Below are positions 6,452 to 17,231 of a DNA stretch of 64,000 nucleotides, one piece after another. Each line of letters opens with the position of its first letter. Within the stretch, counting starts at the first letter, position 1. The notes below the pieces were generated by a model that did no database searches, was not told the DNA's origin, and worked only from the letters and a program-made list of their open reading frames with translations. A program made the translations under genes and the position numbers. The stretch is from Cyclobacterium xiamenense (GTDB lineage Bacteria > Bacteroidota > Bacteroidia > Cytophagales > Cyclobacteriaceae). The stretch spans positions 124,001-188,000 of the forward strand of contig NZ_WIOK01000008.1 of assembly GCF_009467825.1 (NCBI RefSeq), written 5' to 3'.

Positions 6452-9400
6452 ATGGTGACCCGTATCCCACATAGCGTTGTTTGGTTCTGTTTGAGCTTGT
6501 TTTGGCTTTCAGGAATCAGCGAAGCGGGAGCCGCCCCGATTATCCGGGATGTCTTCCAGTTTTCCGAATGTGAAAAAATGGCGTCTATCCGGGTACGCAA
6601 CGGAGTGGCTCCCTACACCTATGTATGGAGTTACGGAGGCAACGTGATCCAGACCGATGTGGATTTAGGGGAAAGCGAGATGAGTACCATTGAGCAGGCC
6701 CAGGGAGGGGACTATACCCTGAACGTAACCGACAGTGATGGAAACACCTACACAGAAGTCATTAATTTTTCCGGAAGCACGAATTTTATACTAAACATTC
6801 TCTACGAAGAAAACCAAGAGTGCGAGGGCGAAACCTTTGGCCAGGTATATGGAACCATCGAAAATGGGATCGCGCCATTTACCGTCAATTTCTTTGACGA
6901 AAATCAGGTAATCGTATTGACCACGGTCTTGAACGGACGAAACCTGGACCTAAACGGCGTTCCGGCCGGAGAGTACCTGGTGGAAGTGATTGACGCCTCG
7001 GGTTGCAAGGAATTGACCAACGTGACCATAGAGGAAGTAGATCCCTTGCAGATAGCACCGGCGGCGGGGACCGGCACAACGCCCGAAACCTGCGTTGCTA
7101 ACGGAGGTATTCGCTTTGATGTTTCGGACTATGCAGGAGACGTTACTTTTCGGATCCGCCGAGCCAATGGAAGTTACGAAACTGCCTGGCTTACTGCCAA
7201 TTCTGGTGAAATTCGGTACGATCAGCTAGTTGCGGGCGACTACGTACTTGAAATCAGGGATGATTTCCGCTTGGAAGACTGCCCGGAAGAGCTGGTTTTC
7301 ACCATTGCAAACGAGCAACTTCTGGATGTTACCCTCGGCGCTTCTTCCGTCGGTTGTTTTGGTGCTTCCGATGGGGTCATCCATTTGGAAGCCGAACGCT
7401 TATTTATGGGGTTTGCCTTTCCACCCAACCAGCTTACTGTCGATATACTGGACGCGGCAAACCAGCCGGTTCGTACCAACGAAGTAGTTTCGATCGGGGC
7501 ACTTACCGGAGCGGCTGATTTTTCCGGATTTTCTGCGGGAGATTATACCGCTATCGTACGGCACGGAGGCACGGATTATCCGGAATGTACGCTTACCTAC
7601 GGGGTGACCATCGATGCGCCTGTGGCTCCTTTGACGGCTACTGTCAGCAGCACACCGGAAATCTGTTTTGGTGAACAAAACGGAACTGCCACCGTTAGTC
7701 GTTCCGGTGGTTGGGGCGGCTACAGTTATTCGTGGAGCGACGGACAAACGGGCCGGACAGCTACCGGCCTTGCCCCGGGGACTTACTCGGTCCGCGTTTC
7801 GGACAGCAGGGGTTGCTTTGTGGATCTGCCGGTGACCGTAGATGGCCCTTCGGAAGTGATAAGCGGAACCATCGCACTCGTTTCTGGACTGACTTGTGTG
7901 GGAGCCAACGATGGCTCCGCCAGGCTTTCTGACGTGCAGGGAGGGTGGGGAAACTACAGCATTGAATGGAGTAACGGAGAGACCGGTCCCGAAGCCACGG
8001 AGCTTCCGGCAGGCACAAATTCGGTAATGGTTCGCGACGAAGAGGGTTGTGAGCAGATTTTTTACGTGGATGTTCCGGTGCCCGATGCGCCGGATGTCAG
8101 CTATTCGCTCACGGAACCGACCTGTTTTGGGGCAGCGGATGGAAGTATACGGGTGCAGATCCATGAGTCCTCCATTACCTTTCAGGTTACGGTGGATGGC
8201 ATCACCCAAACGGGCAATGATCTGATGTTTAATGGACTTACTGCGGATCAGTACGAAGTTCGGATCAGCTATTCGGGAGCCTGCTCGATTACCGATTTTG
8301 TCACCATCGGACAGCCGGACGCGCTGCTGATCGATGAGGATGATTTGCTGATCAGCCCGGTAAGTTGTGCGGGGTTCGGTGACGGATCCATTTCCGGGCT
8401 TGCCGTAGCTGGAGGAACGGGTCCGTACCTGTACCAATGGCAACAAGAAATCAGCGGGACCTTTGAAAACCTTCCCGGAGAAAATGGACTCTCGTTGGTA
8501 AACCTTTCCGGTGGCAGGTACCGATTGCAGGTGAGCGACGCGAATGCCTGCGCTGTCTACCAGGATTACGAGGTAGACGAACCGGCGCCACTTCAAACCG
8601 GCACGCCAGTGATTGAAGATGTTCGTTGTTTCGGAAGTAGCGATGGCCGGATTTCCTTCCCTGTAAGTGGCGGGACGGCTCCTTATACTTATGTATTAAA
8701 TGGGGGAGCGGCTCAATCGACTTCTGGCTCTCAGATTGAAATTACGGGATTGCCAGCGGGCATGAATTATTTTATCAGCCTGACTGATGCCCGGGGCTGC
8801 GCGGTTCCAAATATAAATTTCGATATTGCTTCGCCTCCATTGATTCAAGTTTCGAACGTATCGGTACTCGCCGAAACCTGCTTTGGTCAGGGGAATGGAT
8901 CCATATCGCTGGACGTCGCAGGCGGATCCGGGAGTTTTTCCTTCGAGTGGCGGCGTACCTCCAATCCATCCACTGTCATTGCCACTACCGAAGACCTGGC
9001 CAATCAGGGGCCGGGTGAGTACCAATTGAACATTACGGATCTTGCAAATCCGTCTTGCATCCTTTCAGAAATCTATACCATTCCGCCTACTCCGGCGCTA
9101 CAGCTGGCCCTGGATGGGGATCCGGTGGATGTAGCCTGCTATGGGGAAAGCACCGGATCCATCGCCCTGGAGGCGCAAGGCGGTACGGGAGCCTATACCT
9201 TTTCCTGGTCGGGCCCCAATGGCTACACCTCGGATCAGCAAAACCCCGACGATCTCGCAGCAGGCTTGTACCGGGTTCGCGTCACGGATGAAAACGGCTG
9301 CTGGGAGGAGTTGGCAGATATTTTGATACGCGAACCCGCTTCCGCCTTGACGGTAAATCTTTTGACCCAAGTCGCACCATCCTGTCACGATTCCGAGGAT

Positions 9401-12400
9401 GGGCGCATTGAAATTCAGGTAGGGGGCGGAATGCCTGGATACCTGATATCCTGGGAAAAGGAAATTTCTCCCGGGGTATTCGTTGCACATCCAGGTTCAT
9501 CGCTGACCTTATCCGGTATTGGTTCGGGCACCTATCGGGCCCTGGTAAGGGATGCAAATTCCTGTGTAAGTACCCTGGAGGTTGACCTCCAGGCGCCTCC
9601 GCCTTTGAATGTGCAGTTGATCGAAAGAACGGATGTTTCCTGTTTTGGAAGAAACGATGGGCGGATTACCTTGGAAGTAACCGGCGGAACGGGCGTATAT
9701 TTCTTTGATTGGGACCATGGGTTTATCAACCAAAACCCGACCAATCTCGGTGAGGGCACCTACGGTGTGACGGTGAGAGATGCGAATGGATGCAGCTTCC
9801 GGCTAGAAAATATATCCATTACACAGCCCGATGAGTTGGCGATCGATCTGGTCCGGGTGGACGAGCCCAGTTGCGGATTGGCGGACGGTGGCATTGAGGT
9901 GGCATTCAGCGGGGGCAACCCGCTTACCTCGACCAGCCGCTGGGTGGAATTGGCCACCGAAACCGTGGTGGCAGAAAATGTCAACCAGGTAGATGGATTG
10001 TCTCCGGGGTATTATCGGGTGGAGTATGGTACCGGTGCGGGTTGTATGGTCACCCGTACGGTTCTGGTGCCAGGACCTTCCAGCCCGCTGCAGTTGGTGA
10101 CCAATTCCCAGAACGCTGCCTGTCCGGGTGAGAACGGGATTTTATTTCTTTCTGCTACGGGAGGGGTACCCGGATACAGTTATTTTGTACGAAACGGGGG
10201 GATTTGGGAAGTGGCGTCAAGTGCAATTCTAGCGGGATTACCGGCAGGTGACTACGAGGTGCGCGTTACCGATGCCTCGGGTTGTGAGGATGTGGAAACC
10301 ATCACCATCGATGAGCCCAATCCGCCGGTAATTGATGCGGAAATCACTCGCCATGTTTCCTGTTTTGGAGCGGACGATGGGGCCATTTCGTTTGCAATTT
10401 CCGGCGGTTCCGGCGGTTATTCCCTGCAATGGTACCGAAAGACAGCCCTGGGAGGAAAAAGTCCCGTTGCTACAGCCGACTTGAATAACCTGATCGCCGG
10501 CACCTATTTTATGGAATTGGTGTATGCTGGAGGGTGTACCGTCACCTCTCCGGACTATGAAATCACCAGCCCACAACCGATTGCCCATACCGTAGACTTG
10601 GAACAACCCGAGTGTGCGGAAGACCTGGGTATTTTTTCGATTACCTTTTCTGGAGGAAATCCGGGAAAAGAATTGACGCTTTCTGCGAACAATGGCTATT
10701 CCCAATCGTATGGGGATGAGGTTTCCGGTACCTATACCTTTGATGACCTTTCTCCCGGCACCTATACCTGGAGGTTGACCGATCCTTCCTGCCCGGTTAT
10801 TGAGGGAGATTTTACGATTAACCCGGTTATTCAACCGTCGTTTTCGACCAGCTTCCAGGATATTTCCTGCTTTGGCGCGGGCGACGGCCTACTGGAAATT
10901 GAGAATCCAGAGGTTCAGGCGGGAAGAACCTTCTCGGTTTGGGTGAATGGAGTCAATCAAGGAAACCAGACCGCTTTTTTCAACTTGCTACCGGGTGGGT
11001 ATCAGGTTTGGATTCAGGATAGCCGTGGCTGTCAATCCGGAGTTCAACTTATCGAGATTGCGCAGCCCGACCGACCGTTGGCCTTTGACCAGGTCGATAT
11101 CTCTCCAGTGGCCTGTCATGGGGAGGCTTCCGGTTCCCTGCGTTTCGCCTTTTCGGGTGGAAGACCGGATTACCGGGCCGTATTGGTACCCGAAGCAGGT
11201 GCAACCCAGGCATTGTCCGGCCTGGCAGCAGCGACTCCCTATGAATTCACCGGTTTGTCTGCCGGCGATTATACCCTGGAGGTATGGGATCAGAACGATA
11301 ATTGTGTCGTTTCCGGAACGTATACCGTGGAGGAACCCGATGCATTGACTGCGGACCTGGAAGCCGGCCAGGTGCTTTGCGAAGGGGGAACTACTTCTCT
11401 GGAGCTTACGGTAACCGGAGGGTCCCTGCCACATGAGATTACCTGGGAAGCTTTCAATTCGACCGGGAATAGCTGGGAAACGCTTCCTGCTACTGGCTAC
11501 AGCCTTACCGGAATACCGGCCGGAACCTATCGGTATACGGTGACAGATGCCCTTTCCTGTTTGGAGCTTAGCGAAACCGTTGACATTGCGGATGCGGCAC
11601 CAGTCAGTCTATCATTCGACGCAGGAGATATTGGATGTTATGGAGCGACCACAGTCGTAACGCTTTCCGCCAGTGCCCCCGGTAAAGACAGTTTTACGTA
11701 TTTTGTTAATGGGGCGCAGATTTTTGGCGATACGTTTACGGCCCAGTCAGGCACCTACGCCGTCTATGCGCGGGATAACATCAACGGATGCCTTTCCGAG
11801 GAGCAGTTTATTACAGTGGATCAACCGGTGGCACCGCTTTCGGTGGTGGACTATTCCTGGCAGGACTTGAGCTGTTTCGAAGCGGCGGACGGCAGCATGA
11901 CGCTTACGCTAGCTGGAGGGACCGCCCCTTATTCCATTGAATTTAACGGAGGCACCTACACCGCCGGTGAAAATGAGACACTTCTTTTCGACGGGCTTAA
12001 CGCGGACACGGCTTACTTGCCGCTGGTTAGGGATGCCAATAGCTGTACCGTGGACTTGCCTCAGCGGACACTGCAGCAGCCTTTACCGCTACAAGCATCG
12101 GCGATTGTTCCTAACATATCCTGTTTTGGAGGCCGTACATCGATTGATCTTCAGATTACCGGTGGGTCAAGGCCCTATGCCATTTCCTGGGAATTCGCAA
12201 CCGATGGAACCGATTTTTCCCCCATACCGTCCTGGGAAAACGAAAACTTACTTTTAGACGTTGGTCCCGGTTATTACCGGTATTCAATCGCCGATGGAAG
12301 CTGCTCGGATTTGTGGGACCTGCTGGTAGTGGAGGCTCCTGCGCCAGTTGTCCTGGACGCTACCGTTTTCCCGGTCGCTTGTTTCGGCGGGACTGACGGC

Positions 12401-15400
12401 AGGGTGGAGCTTTTACCTTCGGGGGGTACCGGCTCCGGTTACCGAATATTTTTCAATGGAGCGGAGATTCAAGGGACAACGGTGGACGGGCTGCGTGCAG
12501 GAACCTACACGGCCTTTGTCATGAATGGTAGCTGTCGCTCCGAAGACATTTCCATCGAGGTAACCCAACCGGCAGCGCCCCTCAGCGGATCAGTGGATTA
12601 CCCCGAAAACCTTTCCTGTGCCGGTGATACAGGAAGCGTCGCCCTGTTGGTAAGTGGTGGAACGGCTCCCTACACGGCTATTTTTGCGGGAGAGACCTAT
12701 ATCCTTTCCAGTCCGGGAGAACAATTGTTTCCTGGAGTGGGTGCGGGAAGCTATTCGATACAAGTTAGCGATGCAGCAGGCTGTATCTGGGGAACCAGCA
12801 TTCTGATGGAAGAGCCTGATGCATTGGAAATAGTCCTTGAAAACCGGGCCAACGTGAGTTGTTTCGATGGAGAAGACGGATCCCTTACGGTTTTGGCTTC
12901 CGGGGGAACAGGAAACGTTCAGTACCTGTGGACAGATGCCGCCGGTCAGGAAATCGGTACGAGCCGGCACCTTGCCAACCTGAGGGCCGGCGTGTACGAG
13001 GTTGAAATCCGGGATGAAAACGGCTGCATGTTGGTGGAGGAATACGAGATTGAAGAACCGGATCCGGTAGGCTTTACCTATCAAGTACAAGATGTCTCTT
13101 GTTCCGGCTCGCAAAATGGACAAATCAGTGCCGAAGGATTTGGCGGCAGTGCTGGCTATCATTTGGTGATCAATGGCATTCAATTGCCGGGAATGCTGGC
13201 CACCGGTCTTTTTGCCGGTACCTATCAGGTCATGGTCATGGACCAATTTGGTTGTGCCTCCCCTGTTCAGGAAGTTATCGTTGAAGAACCGCTTCCCCTT
13301 CAGTTGGACATCGATGCGGTGGACGTAAGCTGTTATGCGGCAAACGACGGTTCCGTGGAGGTGCGTATGCAAGGGGGAACGGCTCCCTACAGGTTTCGCT
13401 GGTCGGACGGCAACAGCCTTGCCACCAGAACGGGCATGGCTCCCGGAAACTACGAAGTGATTGTTACCGATGCAAACGGCTGTACCATCCGGGATCAGGT
13501 GCTGATTCAACAGCCGGAAGCCCTGTTGGTGGCGGCATCCATTGTTCCAGTGAGTTGTCATGCCGGAAATGACGGTGAGATCCGGTTGGATATCAGCGGT
13601 GGGTCTGGGGCGTTTGACGTGATTTGGGAGGAAGTAGGCTCGGGAATTCAACGGGGAGCAGGTACGGTAGTCACCGGCCTGGAAGCGGGCAGGTACCGCG
13701 CGCGGATACAGGACGAAAATGGCTGTAGCATACAACGGGAGTACGAGGTGTTGGAGCCCAGTACTCCGTTGACGGTAGTGCCGTTGGTTACGGACATTCG
13801 CTGTTTTGGCGAGGAAACGGGCAGTATCAGTCTGGTGGTTTCGGGAGGAACGGCACCCTATGCGTTCCGCTGGTCCTCCGGAGAAAATATGAGTATGGTT
13901 TCCAACAAACCGGGAGGCACCTATCAGGTACAGGTTTCGGACGCCCGGGGCTGTATTTGGGTTGAGGATATCCTTATCGACGAACCGGACCCCGTGTCCG
14001 TTCAGGCTTCGGTTTCCGATGTTTCCTGCTACATGGGAGTTGATGGTGCGATTGATTTGGCAATCACTGGAGGAAGTGGGGAGCCCAGGGTGCAGTGGAG
14101 CAATGGGATGACCGGCGCATCCATTGCCGGGCTGCGGGCGGGTACCTACACCGCTTTCATTCTCGATGGACAATCCTGTTTTGATAGCTATACGTTTCTG
14201 GTAAACGAGCCGGAGGAAGCCTTGCGGGTAGAGGGCATCGGATCTTTCGAAGTGTGTGGGTTGGATGATGCGATGAGCCTGGAGCTTCAGGTTTCGGGAG
14301 GTACCGCACCCTACAGTTATTCCTGGTCTCACGGAGCTACAGAAAAAGACATTTTCGACCTACAGCCCGGAACCTATGAGGTGACGGTAAGCGATGCGAA
14401 AGGCTGTTCGGTGGTAGAAAGCTTTGAGGTTCCGTCTCCCACTTTACCCATGGACCTGTCCGTCACGGGTAAATTGGGTATCTGCACAAATGACGAGCGG
14501 GGAGAAGCCGCAGTTACAGTCAGCGGGGGAATGGCTCCCTACAGCTTTTTGTGGTCCAATGGTGCGACCACTTCTGCGGTGGAAAACCTGGGTCCAGGTA
14601 GCTATTTTGTGGACGTGACGGACGCCCGGGGCTGTACGGTCCGGGAAGGTGTGGAAATTATTCGTTCCCGTAATCTGCAGGTTGGACTGGAAGACCTTCA
14701 AAGCATCTCCTGTTTTGGAGCAAATGACGGATCCATCCGCATCCGTATCCCGGAAAACAGTGGTCCCTACCAGATAAGCTGGAGCAATGGTATTTCGGAT
14801 CAATTGGCGCTATCCGGCTTGGGACCCGGGATTTACACGGCTTCCATTACCGATGAGGCGGGCTGTGTTACCTCCGTGGCCTATCAGATCAGGCAACCGG
14901 AAATTCTTGCCGTATACGAAACCATTCAGGATGTGACCTGCTTTGGAAACGAAAATGGAAGCCTCTTGTTGGAGGTGCGGGGCGGAACCGCTCCCTATTC
15001 GTACCAGTGGTCGAATGGGGCTAGCAGCAAAGACCTTCGTAATTTGGGTCCAGGTACGTATTCTGTACTGGTTACGGACCGGATGGGCTGCTCCACGGGA
15101 GCGACCTATACCGTAGCCGAACCCGAACCACTGGAAGTGGCCGTCAGTCAGACGGATACACTTGCCTGTCACGGGGATAGCAATGGGTTTATCAATTTAG
15201 CGATCACCGGAGGAGTTCAGCCGTATCAAATCACCTGGGCCGATGCTCCGGAACTGGGTACACAGAATAGAAATGGTCTGGAAGCAGGGACCTATACTGT
15301 TTTGGTGAGCGATGCCAATAATTGTTCGCAGGTAACGCAGGTGGAAATAGCCGAACCCCCAGCACTCGAAGTGCAATTGTTTACCCGAATTGATGTGGAC

Positions 15401-16141
15401 TGTGAGCAGGAATTGCTTACGGGAGAAGCCTGGATAGAGATTCGGGGAGGAAGCGGAGAGGTTTTTGATATTGCCTGGAATACCGGTGATCGCGGCGTTT
15501 TGGAAACCCAATTTTTCGAAGATGGGGTAATAGGCGTACGGGTTACCGACGAAAACGGCTGTTCGGTAGAAGTATCCGAGGTAGTGACCATGCCGCTTGC
15601 TTTTTCCGAGGCCTCGTTTTTATACACGGTACTTTCTACCGGAGTGGAGGGGGAAATATTGGTCAATGACCCGGTTCAATTCAGGGATCAGACTCTGGGA
15701 AATGTCTTTACCTGGGAATGGGATTTTGGAGACGGTACGAGAAGCAACGAGCAACATCCGATTCATGCCTACAGCCGTCCCGGTACCTATACCATCCGGC
15801 TGACCACATTTGATGTGCTGGGCTGCGTATCGGAGACCGAGCGTACCGTGGAGGTGGTTTCCTCCTATCGTATTTTGATTCCCAACGCGTTCACTCCCAA
15901 TGGGGATGGATTGAACGATCGTTTTCTACCCAAATTACGGGGAATAGATGATTTTGAAATGCATGTTTTCAATAAATGGGGGGAACTGGTCTACTCTTCC
16001 TTTAGTCAGGAAGATGGGGGATGGGATGGAACACTGAACGGCAAATTGAGTCCCAATGGCAACTACGTGTACAAGATAACCTTTACTGCGGTGGATGGAG
16101 AGACCGGCTCGCGAACGGGTGTTTTTACATTGATATACTAG
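6452..16141 (+). CDS. Giant SprB-like repeat surface protein with type IX (type B) sorting domain
   Basis: The product is about 3,229 residues. A signal peptide MVTRIPHSVVWFCLSLF... ending around SEAGAA follows the ATG at 6452, which is why that start is preferred over an in-frame ATG at 6365. From about residue 130 to 3045 come roughly 35 SprB-type repeats of about 80-85 residues, each with a CFGxxDGSI opening, a GGTAPYxYxW centre and a closing GTYxVxVTDxxGC. A PKD domain (EWDFGDGTRSNEQHP) covers about 3050-3136. The last 90 residues, starting NAFTPNGDGLND and containing VFNKWGELVY, are the gliding-motility-associated C-terminal domain, a type B sorting signal for the type IX secretion system. 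In Flavobacterium the related SprB is a mobile gliding adhesin. Adhesion or motility here is inferred. The PorP/SprF gene follows 58 bases downstream. Confidence 0.93.
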   Translation: MVTRIPHSVVWFCLSLFWLSGISEAGAAPIIRDVFQFSECEKMASIRVRNGVAPYTYVWSYGGNVIQTDVDLGESEMSTIEQAQGGDYTLNVTDSDGNTYTEVINFSGSTNFILNILYEENQECEGETFGQVYGTIENGIAPFTVNFFDENQVIVLTTVLNGRNLDLNGVPAGEYLVEVIDASGCKELTNVTIEEVDPLQIAPAAGTGTTPETCVANGGIRFDVSDYAGDVTFRIRRANGSYETAWLTANSGEIRYDQLVAGDYVLEIRDDFRLEDCPEELVFTIANEQLLDVTLGASSVGCFGASDGVIHLEAERLFMGFAFPPNQLTVDILDAANQPVRTNEVVSIGALTGAADFSGFSAGDYTAIVRHGGTDYPECTLTYGVTIDAPVAPLTATVSSTPEICFGEQNGTATVSRSGGWGGYSYSWSDGQTGRTATGLAPGTYSVRVSDSRGCFVDLPVTVDGPSEVISGTIALVSGLTCVGANDGSARLSDVQGGWGNYSIEWSNGETGPEATELPAGTNSVMVRDEEGCEQIFYVDVPVPDAPDVSYSLTEPTCFGAADGSIRVQIHESSITFQVTVDGITQTGNDLMFNGLTADQYEVRISYSGACSITDFVTIGQPDALLIDEDDLLISPVSCAGFGDGSISGLAVAGGTGPYLYQWQQEISGTFENLPGENGLSLVNLSGGRYRLQVSDANACAVYQDYEVDEPAPLQTGTPVIEDVRCFGSSDGRISFPVSGGTAPYTYVLNGGAAQSTSGSQIEITGLPAGMNYFISLTDARGCAVPNINFDIASPPLIQVSNVSVLAETCFGQGNGSISLDVAGGSGSFSFEWRRTSNPSTVIATTEDLANQGPGEYQLNITDLANPSCILSEIYTIPPTPALQLALDGDPVDVACYGESTGSIALEAQGGTGAYTFSWSGPNGYTSDQQNPDDLAAGLYRVRVTDENGCWEELADILIREPASALTVNLLTQVAPSCHDSEDGRIEIQVGGGMPGYLISWEKEISPGVFVAHPGSSLTLSGIGSGTYRALVRDANSCVSTLEVDLQAPPPLNVQLIERTDVSCFGRNDGRITLEVTGGTGVYFFDWDHGFINQNPTNLGEGTYGVTVRDANGCSFRLENISITQPDELAIDLVRVDEPSCGLADGGIEVAFSGGNPLTSTSRWVELATETVVAENVNQVDGLSPGYYRVEYGTGAGCMVTRTVLVPGPSSPLQLVTNSQNAACPGENGILFLSATGGVPGYSYFVRNGGIWEVASSAILAGLPAGDYEVRVTDASGCEDVETITIDEPNPPVIDAEITRHVSCFGADDGAISFAISGGSGGYSLQWYRKTALGGKSPVATADLNNLIAGTYFMELVYAGGCTVTSPDYEITSPQPIAHTVDLEQPECAEDLGIFSITFSGGNPGKELTLSANNGYSQSYGDEVSGTYTFDDLSPGTYTWRLTDPSCPVIEGDFTINPVIQPSFSTSFQDISCFGAGDGLLEIENPEVQAGRTFSVWVNGVNQGNQTAFFNLLPGGYQVWIQDSRGCQSGVQLIEIAQPDRPLAFDQVDISPVACHGEASGSLRFAFSGGRPDYRAVLVPEAGATQALSGLAAATPYEFTGLSAGDYTLEVWDQNDNCVVSGTYTVEEPDALTADLEAGQVLCEGGTTSLELTVTGGSLPHEITWEAFNSTGNSWETLPATGYSLTGIPAGTYRYTVTDALSCLELSETVDIADAAPVSLSFDAGDIGCYGATTVVTLSASAPGKDSFTYFVNGAQIFGDTFTAQSGTYAVYARDNINGCLSEEQFITVDQPVAPLSVVDYSWQDLSCFEAADGSMTLTLAGGTAPYSIEFNGGTYTAGENETLLFDGLNADTAYLPLVRDANSCTVDLPQRTLQQPLPLQASAIVPNISCFGGRTSIDLQITGGSRPYAISWEFATDGTDFSPIPSWENENLLLDVGPGYYRYSIADGSCSDLWDLLVVEAPAPVVLDATVFPVACFGGTDGRVELLPSGGTGSGYRIFFNGAEIQGTTVDGLRAGTYTAFVMNGSCRSEDISIEVTQPAAPLSGSVDYPENLSCAGDTGSVALLVSGGTAPYTAIFAGETYILSSPGEQLFPGVGAGSYSIQVSDAAGCIWGTSILMEEPDALEIVLENRANVSCFDGEDGSLTVLASGGTGNVQYLWTDAAGQEIGTSRHLANLRAGVYEVEIRDENGCMLVEEYEIEEPDPVGFTYQVQDVSCSGSQNGQISAEGFGGSAGYHLVINGIQLPGMLATGLFAGTYQVMVMDQFGCASPVQEVIVEEPLPLQLDIDAVDVSCYAANDGSVEVRMQGGTAPYRFRWSDGNSLATRTGMAPGNYEVIVTDANGCTIRDQVLIQQPEALLVAASIVPVSCHAGNDGEIRLDISGGSGAFDVIWEEVGSGIQRGAGTVVTGLEAGRYRARIQDENGCSIQREYEVLEPSTPLTVVPLVTDIRCFGEETGSISLVVSGGTAPYAFRWSSGENMSMVSNKPGGTYQVQVSDARGCIWVEDILIDEPDPVSVQASVSDVSCYMGVDGAIDLAITGGSGEPRVQWSNGMTGASIAGLRAGTYTAFILDGQSCFDSYTFLVNEPEEALRVEGIGSFEVCGLDDAMSLELQVSGGTAPYSYSWSHGATEKDIFDLQPGTYEVTVSDAKGCSVVESFEVPSPTLPMDLSVTGKLGICTNDERGEAAVTVSGGMAPYSFLWSNGATTSAVENLGPGSYFVDVTDARGCTVREGVEIIRSRNLQVGLEDLQSISCFGANDGSIRIRIPENSGPYQISWSNGISDQLALSGLGPGIYTASITDEAGCVTSVAYQIRQPEILAVYETIQDVTCFGNENGSLLLEVRGGTAPYSYQWSNGASSKDLRNLGPGTYSVLVTDRMGCSTGATYTVAEPEPLEVAVSQTDTLACHGDSNGFINLAITGGVQPYQITWADAPELGTQNRNGLEAGTYTVLVSDANNCSQVTQVEIAEPPALEVQLFTRIDVDCEQELLTGEAWIEIRGGSGEVFDIAWNTGDRGVLETQFFEDGVIGVRVTDENGCSVEVSEVVTMPLAFSEASFLYTVLSTGVEGEILVNDPVQFRDQTLGNVFTWEWDFGDGTRSNEQHPIHAYSRPGTYTIRLTTFDVLGCVSETERTVEVVSSYRILIPNAFTPNGDGLNDRFLPKLRGIDDFEMHVFNKWGELVYSSFSQEDGGWDGTLNGKLSPNGNYVYKITFTAVDGETGSRTGVFTLIY
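7330..15590 (+). repeat. Tandem SprB-type repeat array within the giant gene
   Basis: About 35 degenerate units of 240-270 bp. The best conserved DNA block codes for GGTAPY and recurs, for example, near 8670, 12657, 13375, 13848, 14298, 14526 and 14985. Units near the C-terminal end (13300-15150) are the most alike, with a WSNG centre, while those near the N-terminal end are more diverged. Such arrays can gain or lose units by recombination and are difficult for short-read assembly. Confidence 0.8.
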
Positions 16142-16199
16142 CGGAGGGAACGGGAGACAGGAGTGATGATGCGAGAAGGATGACTTAACAAATGGAACG

Positions 16200-17225
16200 A
16201 TGAAAAAATTACAAACCCTACTGATTTTTCTGCTGAGCTGGAATTTGGTGACGGCTCAGGACATGCAGTATTCCCAGTTTTATGCAGCGCCTTTGTACCT
16301 GAATCCGGCCTTTGCTGGTTCCACGGAATTGACGCGTATTGGTGCCAATTACCGAAACCAATGGCCTGGTCTGGACCATTCCTTTGTATCGTATTCGGCT
16401 TATATCGACCATTACATGTTTGACATCAATTCGGGAGTCGGGCTGATTGTTAATTCTACCCGAGAGAGCCAGTCGAGGCTGAGCACCAACGAAGTGGGCC
16501 TGGCCTATTCCTACAAGCTTCACCTGGGCCTGGATTCTTACCTCCGATTTGGCGGGCAAGCCAGTTTCATCACCCGTGATGCTTATTTTGGCGATTTGAT
16601 TTTTGGGTCGCAGTTAGACATTGACCGGGGATACGTGGACGATTTTAGCGGGGAATTGATGGCGGCCGATTACAAACACAGTTTCGTGGATTATAATTTT
16701 GGCATGCTGTTTCACACCCAAATGATGTGGTTCGGAATTTCCGGACACCATTTATCGGAGCCGAATACCTCCTTTGTGGATGGAAACATCAGCCAATTAC
16801 CCATGAAACTTTCTGCGCACGGAGGTATTAAATTTAGCCTGGGTGAGGGAATGATCAACAATTACTACAGCAACACGCGCCAGGAGCGTTCCGCATTTTT
16901 TGCGTTCAATTACAAGCACCAGGATCCCTTCAACCAATTGGATGTGGGGGCGCAGCTGTTTGTCGAACCCTTGATTCTTGGGGTTTGGTACAGGGGCTTT
17001 CCTGTCAAGTACAACCTGCCAAACAATGAATCCATTGTCGGATTACTGGGCGTGGCGCTGAGTAGTGGAATTGATATCGGATACAGCTTTGATTTTACCG
17101 CATCCAAGCTTAGTTTGGGTAGTTCTGCAGGGGCGCATGAGTTTTCGATACGGTATTCATTTTTATACGGAGATCCCAAAGACCGCAACAAGAAAAGCAC
17201 GATTATCCCCTGTTTCCGGTTCTAG
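16200..17225 (+). CDS. PorP/SprF family type IX secretion membrane protein
   Basis: The 341-residue protein has a signal peptide ending near TAQ and the diagnostic start of the mature PorP/SprF family, QDMQYSQFYAAPLYLNPAFAGS. The rest alternates hydrophobic and polar residues as in an outer-membrane beta-barrel and ends in an aromatic residue (PCFRF). Members of this family are required for secretion or surface attachment of specific substrates carrying type B sorting domains, and their genes usually follow that substrate gene, exactly as here. It is convergent with murA, 6 bases away. Confidence 0.95.
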   Translation: MKKLQTLLIFLLSWNLVTAQDMQYSQFYAAPLYLNPAFAGSTELTRIGANYRNQWPGLDHSFVSYSAYIDHYMFDINSGVGLIVNSTRESQSRLSTNEVGLAYSYKLHLGLDSYLRFGGQASFITRDAYFGDLIFGSQLDIDRGYVDDFSGELMAADYKHSFVDYNFGMLFHTQMMWFGISGHHLSEPNTSFVDGNISQLPMKLSAHGGIKFSLGEGMINNYYSNTRQERSAFFAFNYKHQDPFNQLDVGAQLFVEPLILGVWYRGFPVKYNLPNNESIVGLLGVALSSGIDIGYSFDFTASKLSLGSSAGAHEFSIRYSFLYGDPKDRNKKSTIIPCFRF

Positions 17226-17231
17226 ACCCCG

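Noticed and set aside
12590-14332. 580-codon open frame on the minus strand inside the giant adhesin gene (also 398 codons at 7400-8596)
   Set aside because: These are antisense frames created by the repeated codon pattern of the SprB repeats. They have no signal, domain or promoter, and the plus-strand protein is unmistakable.
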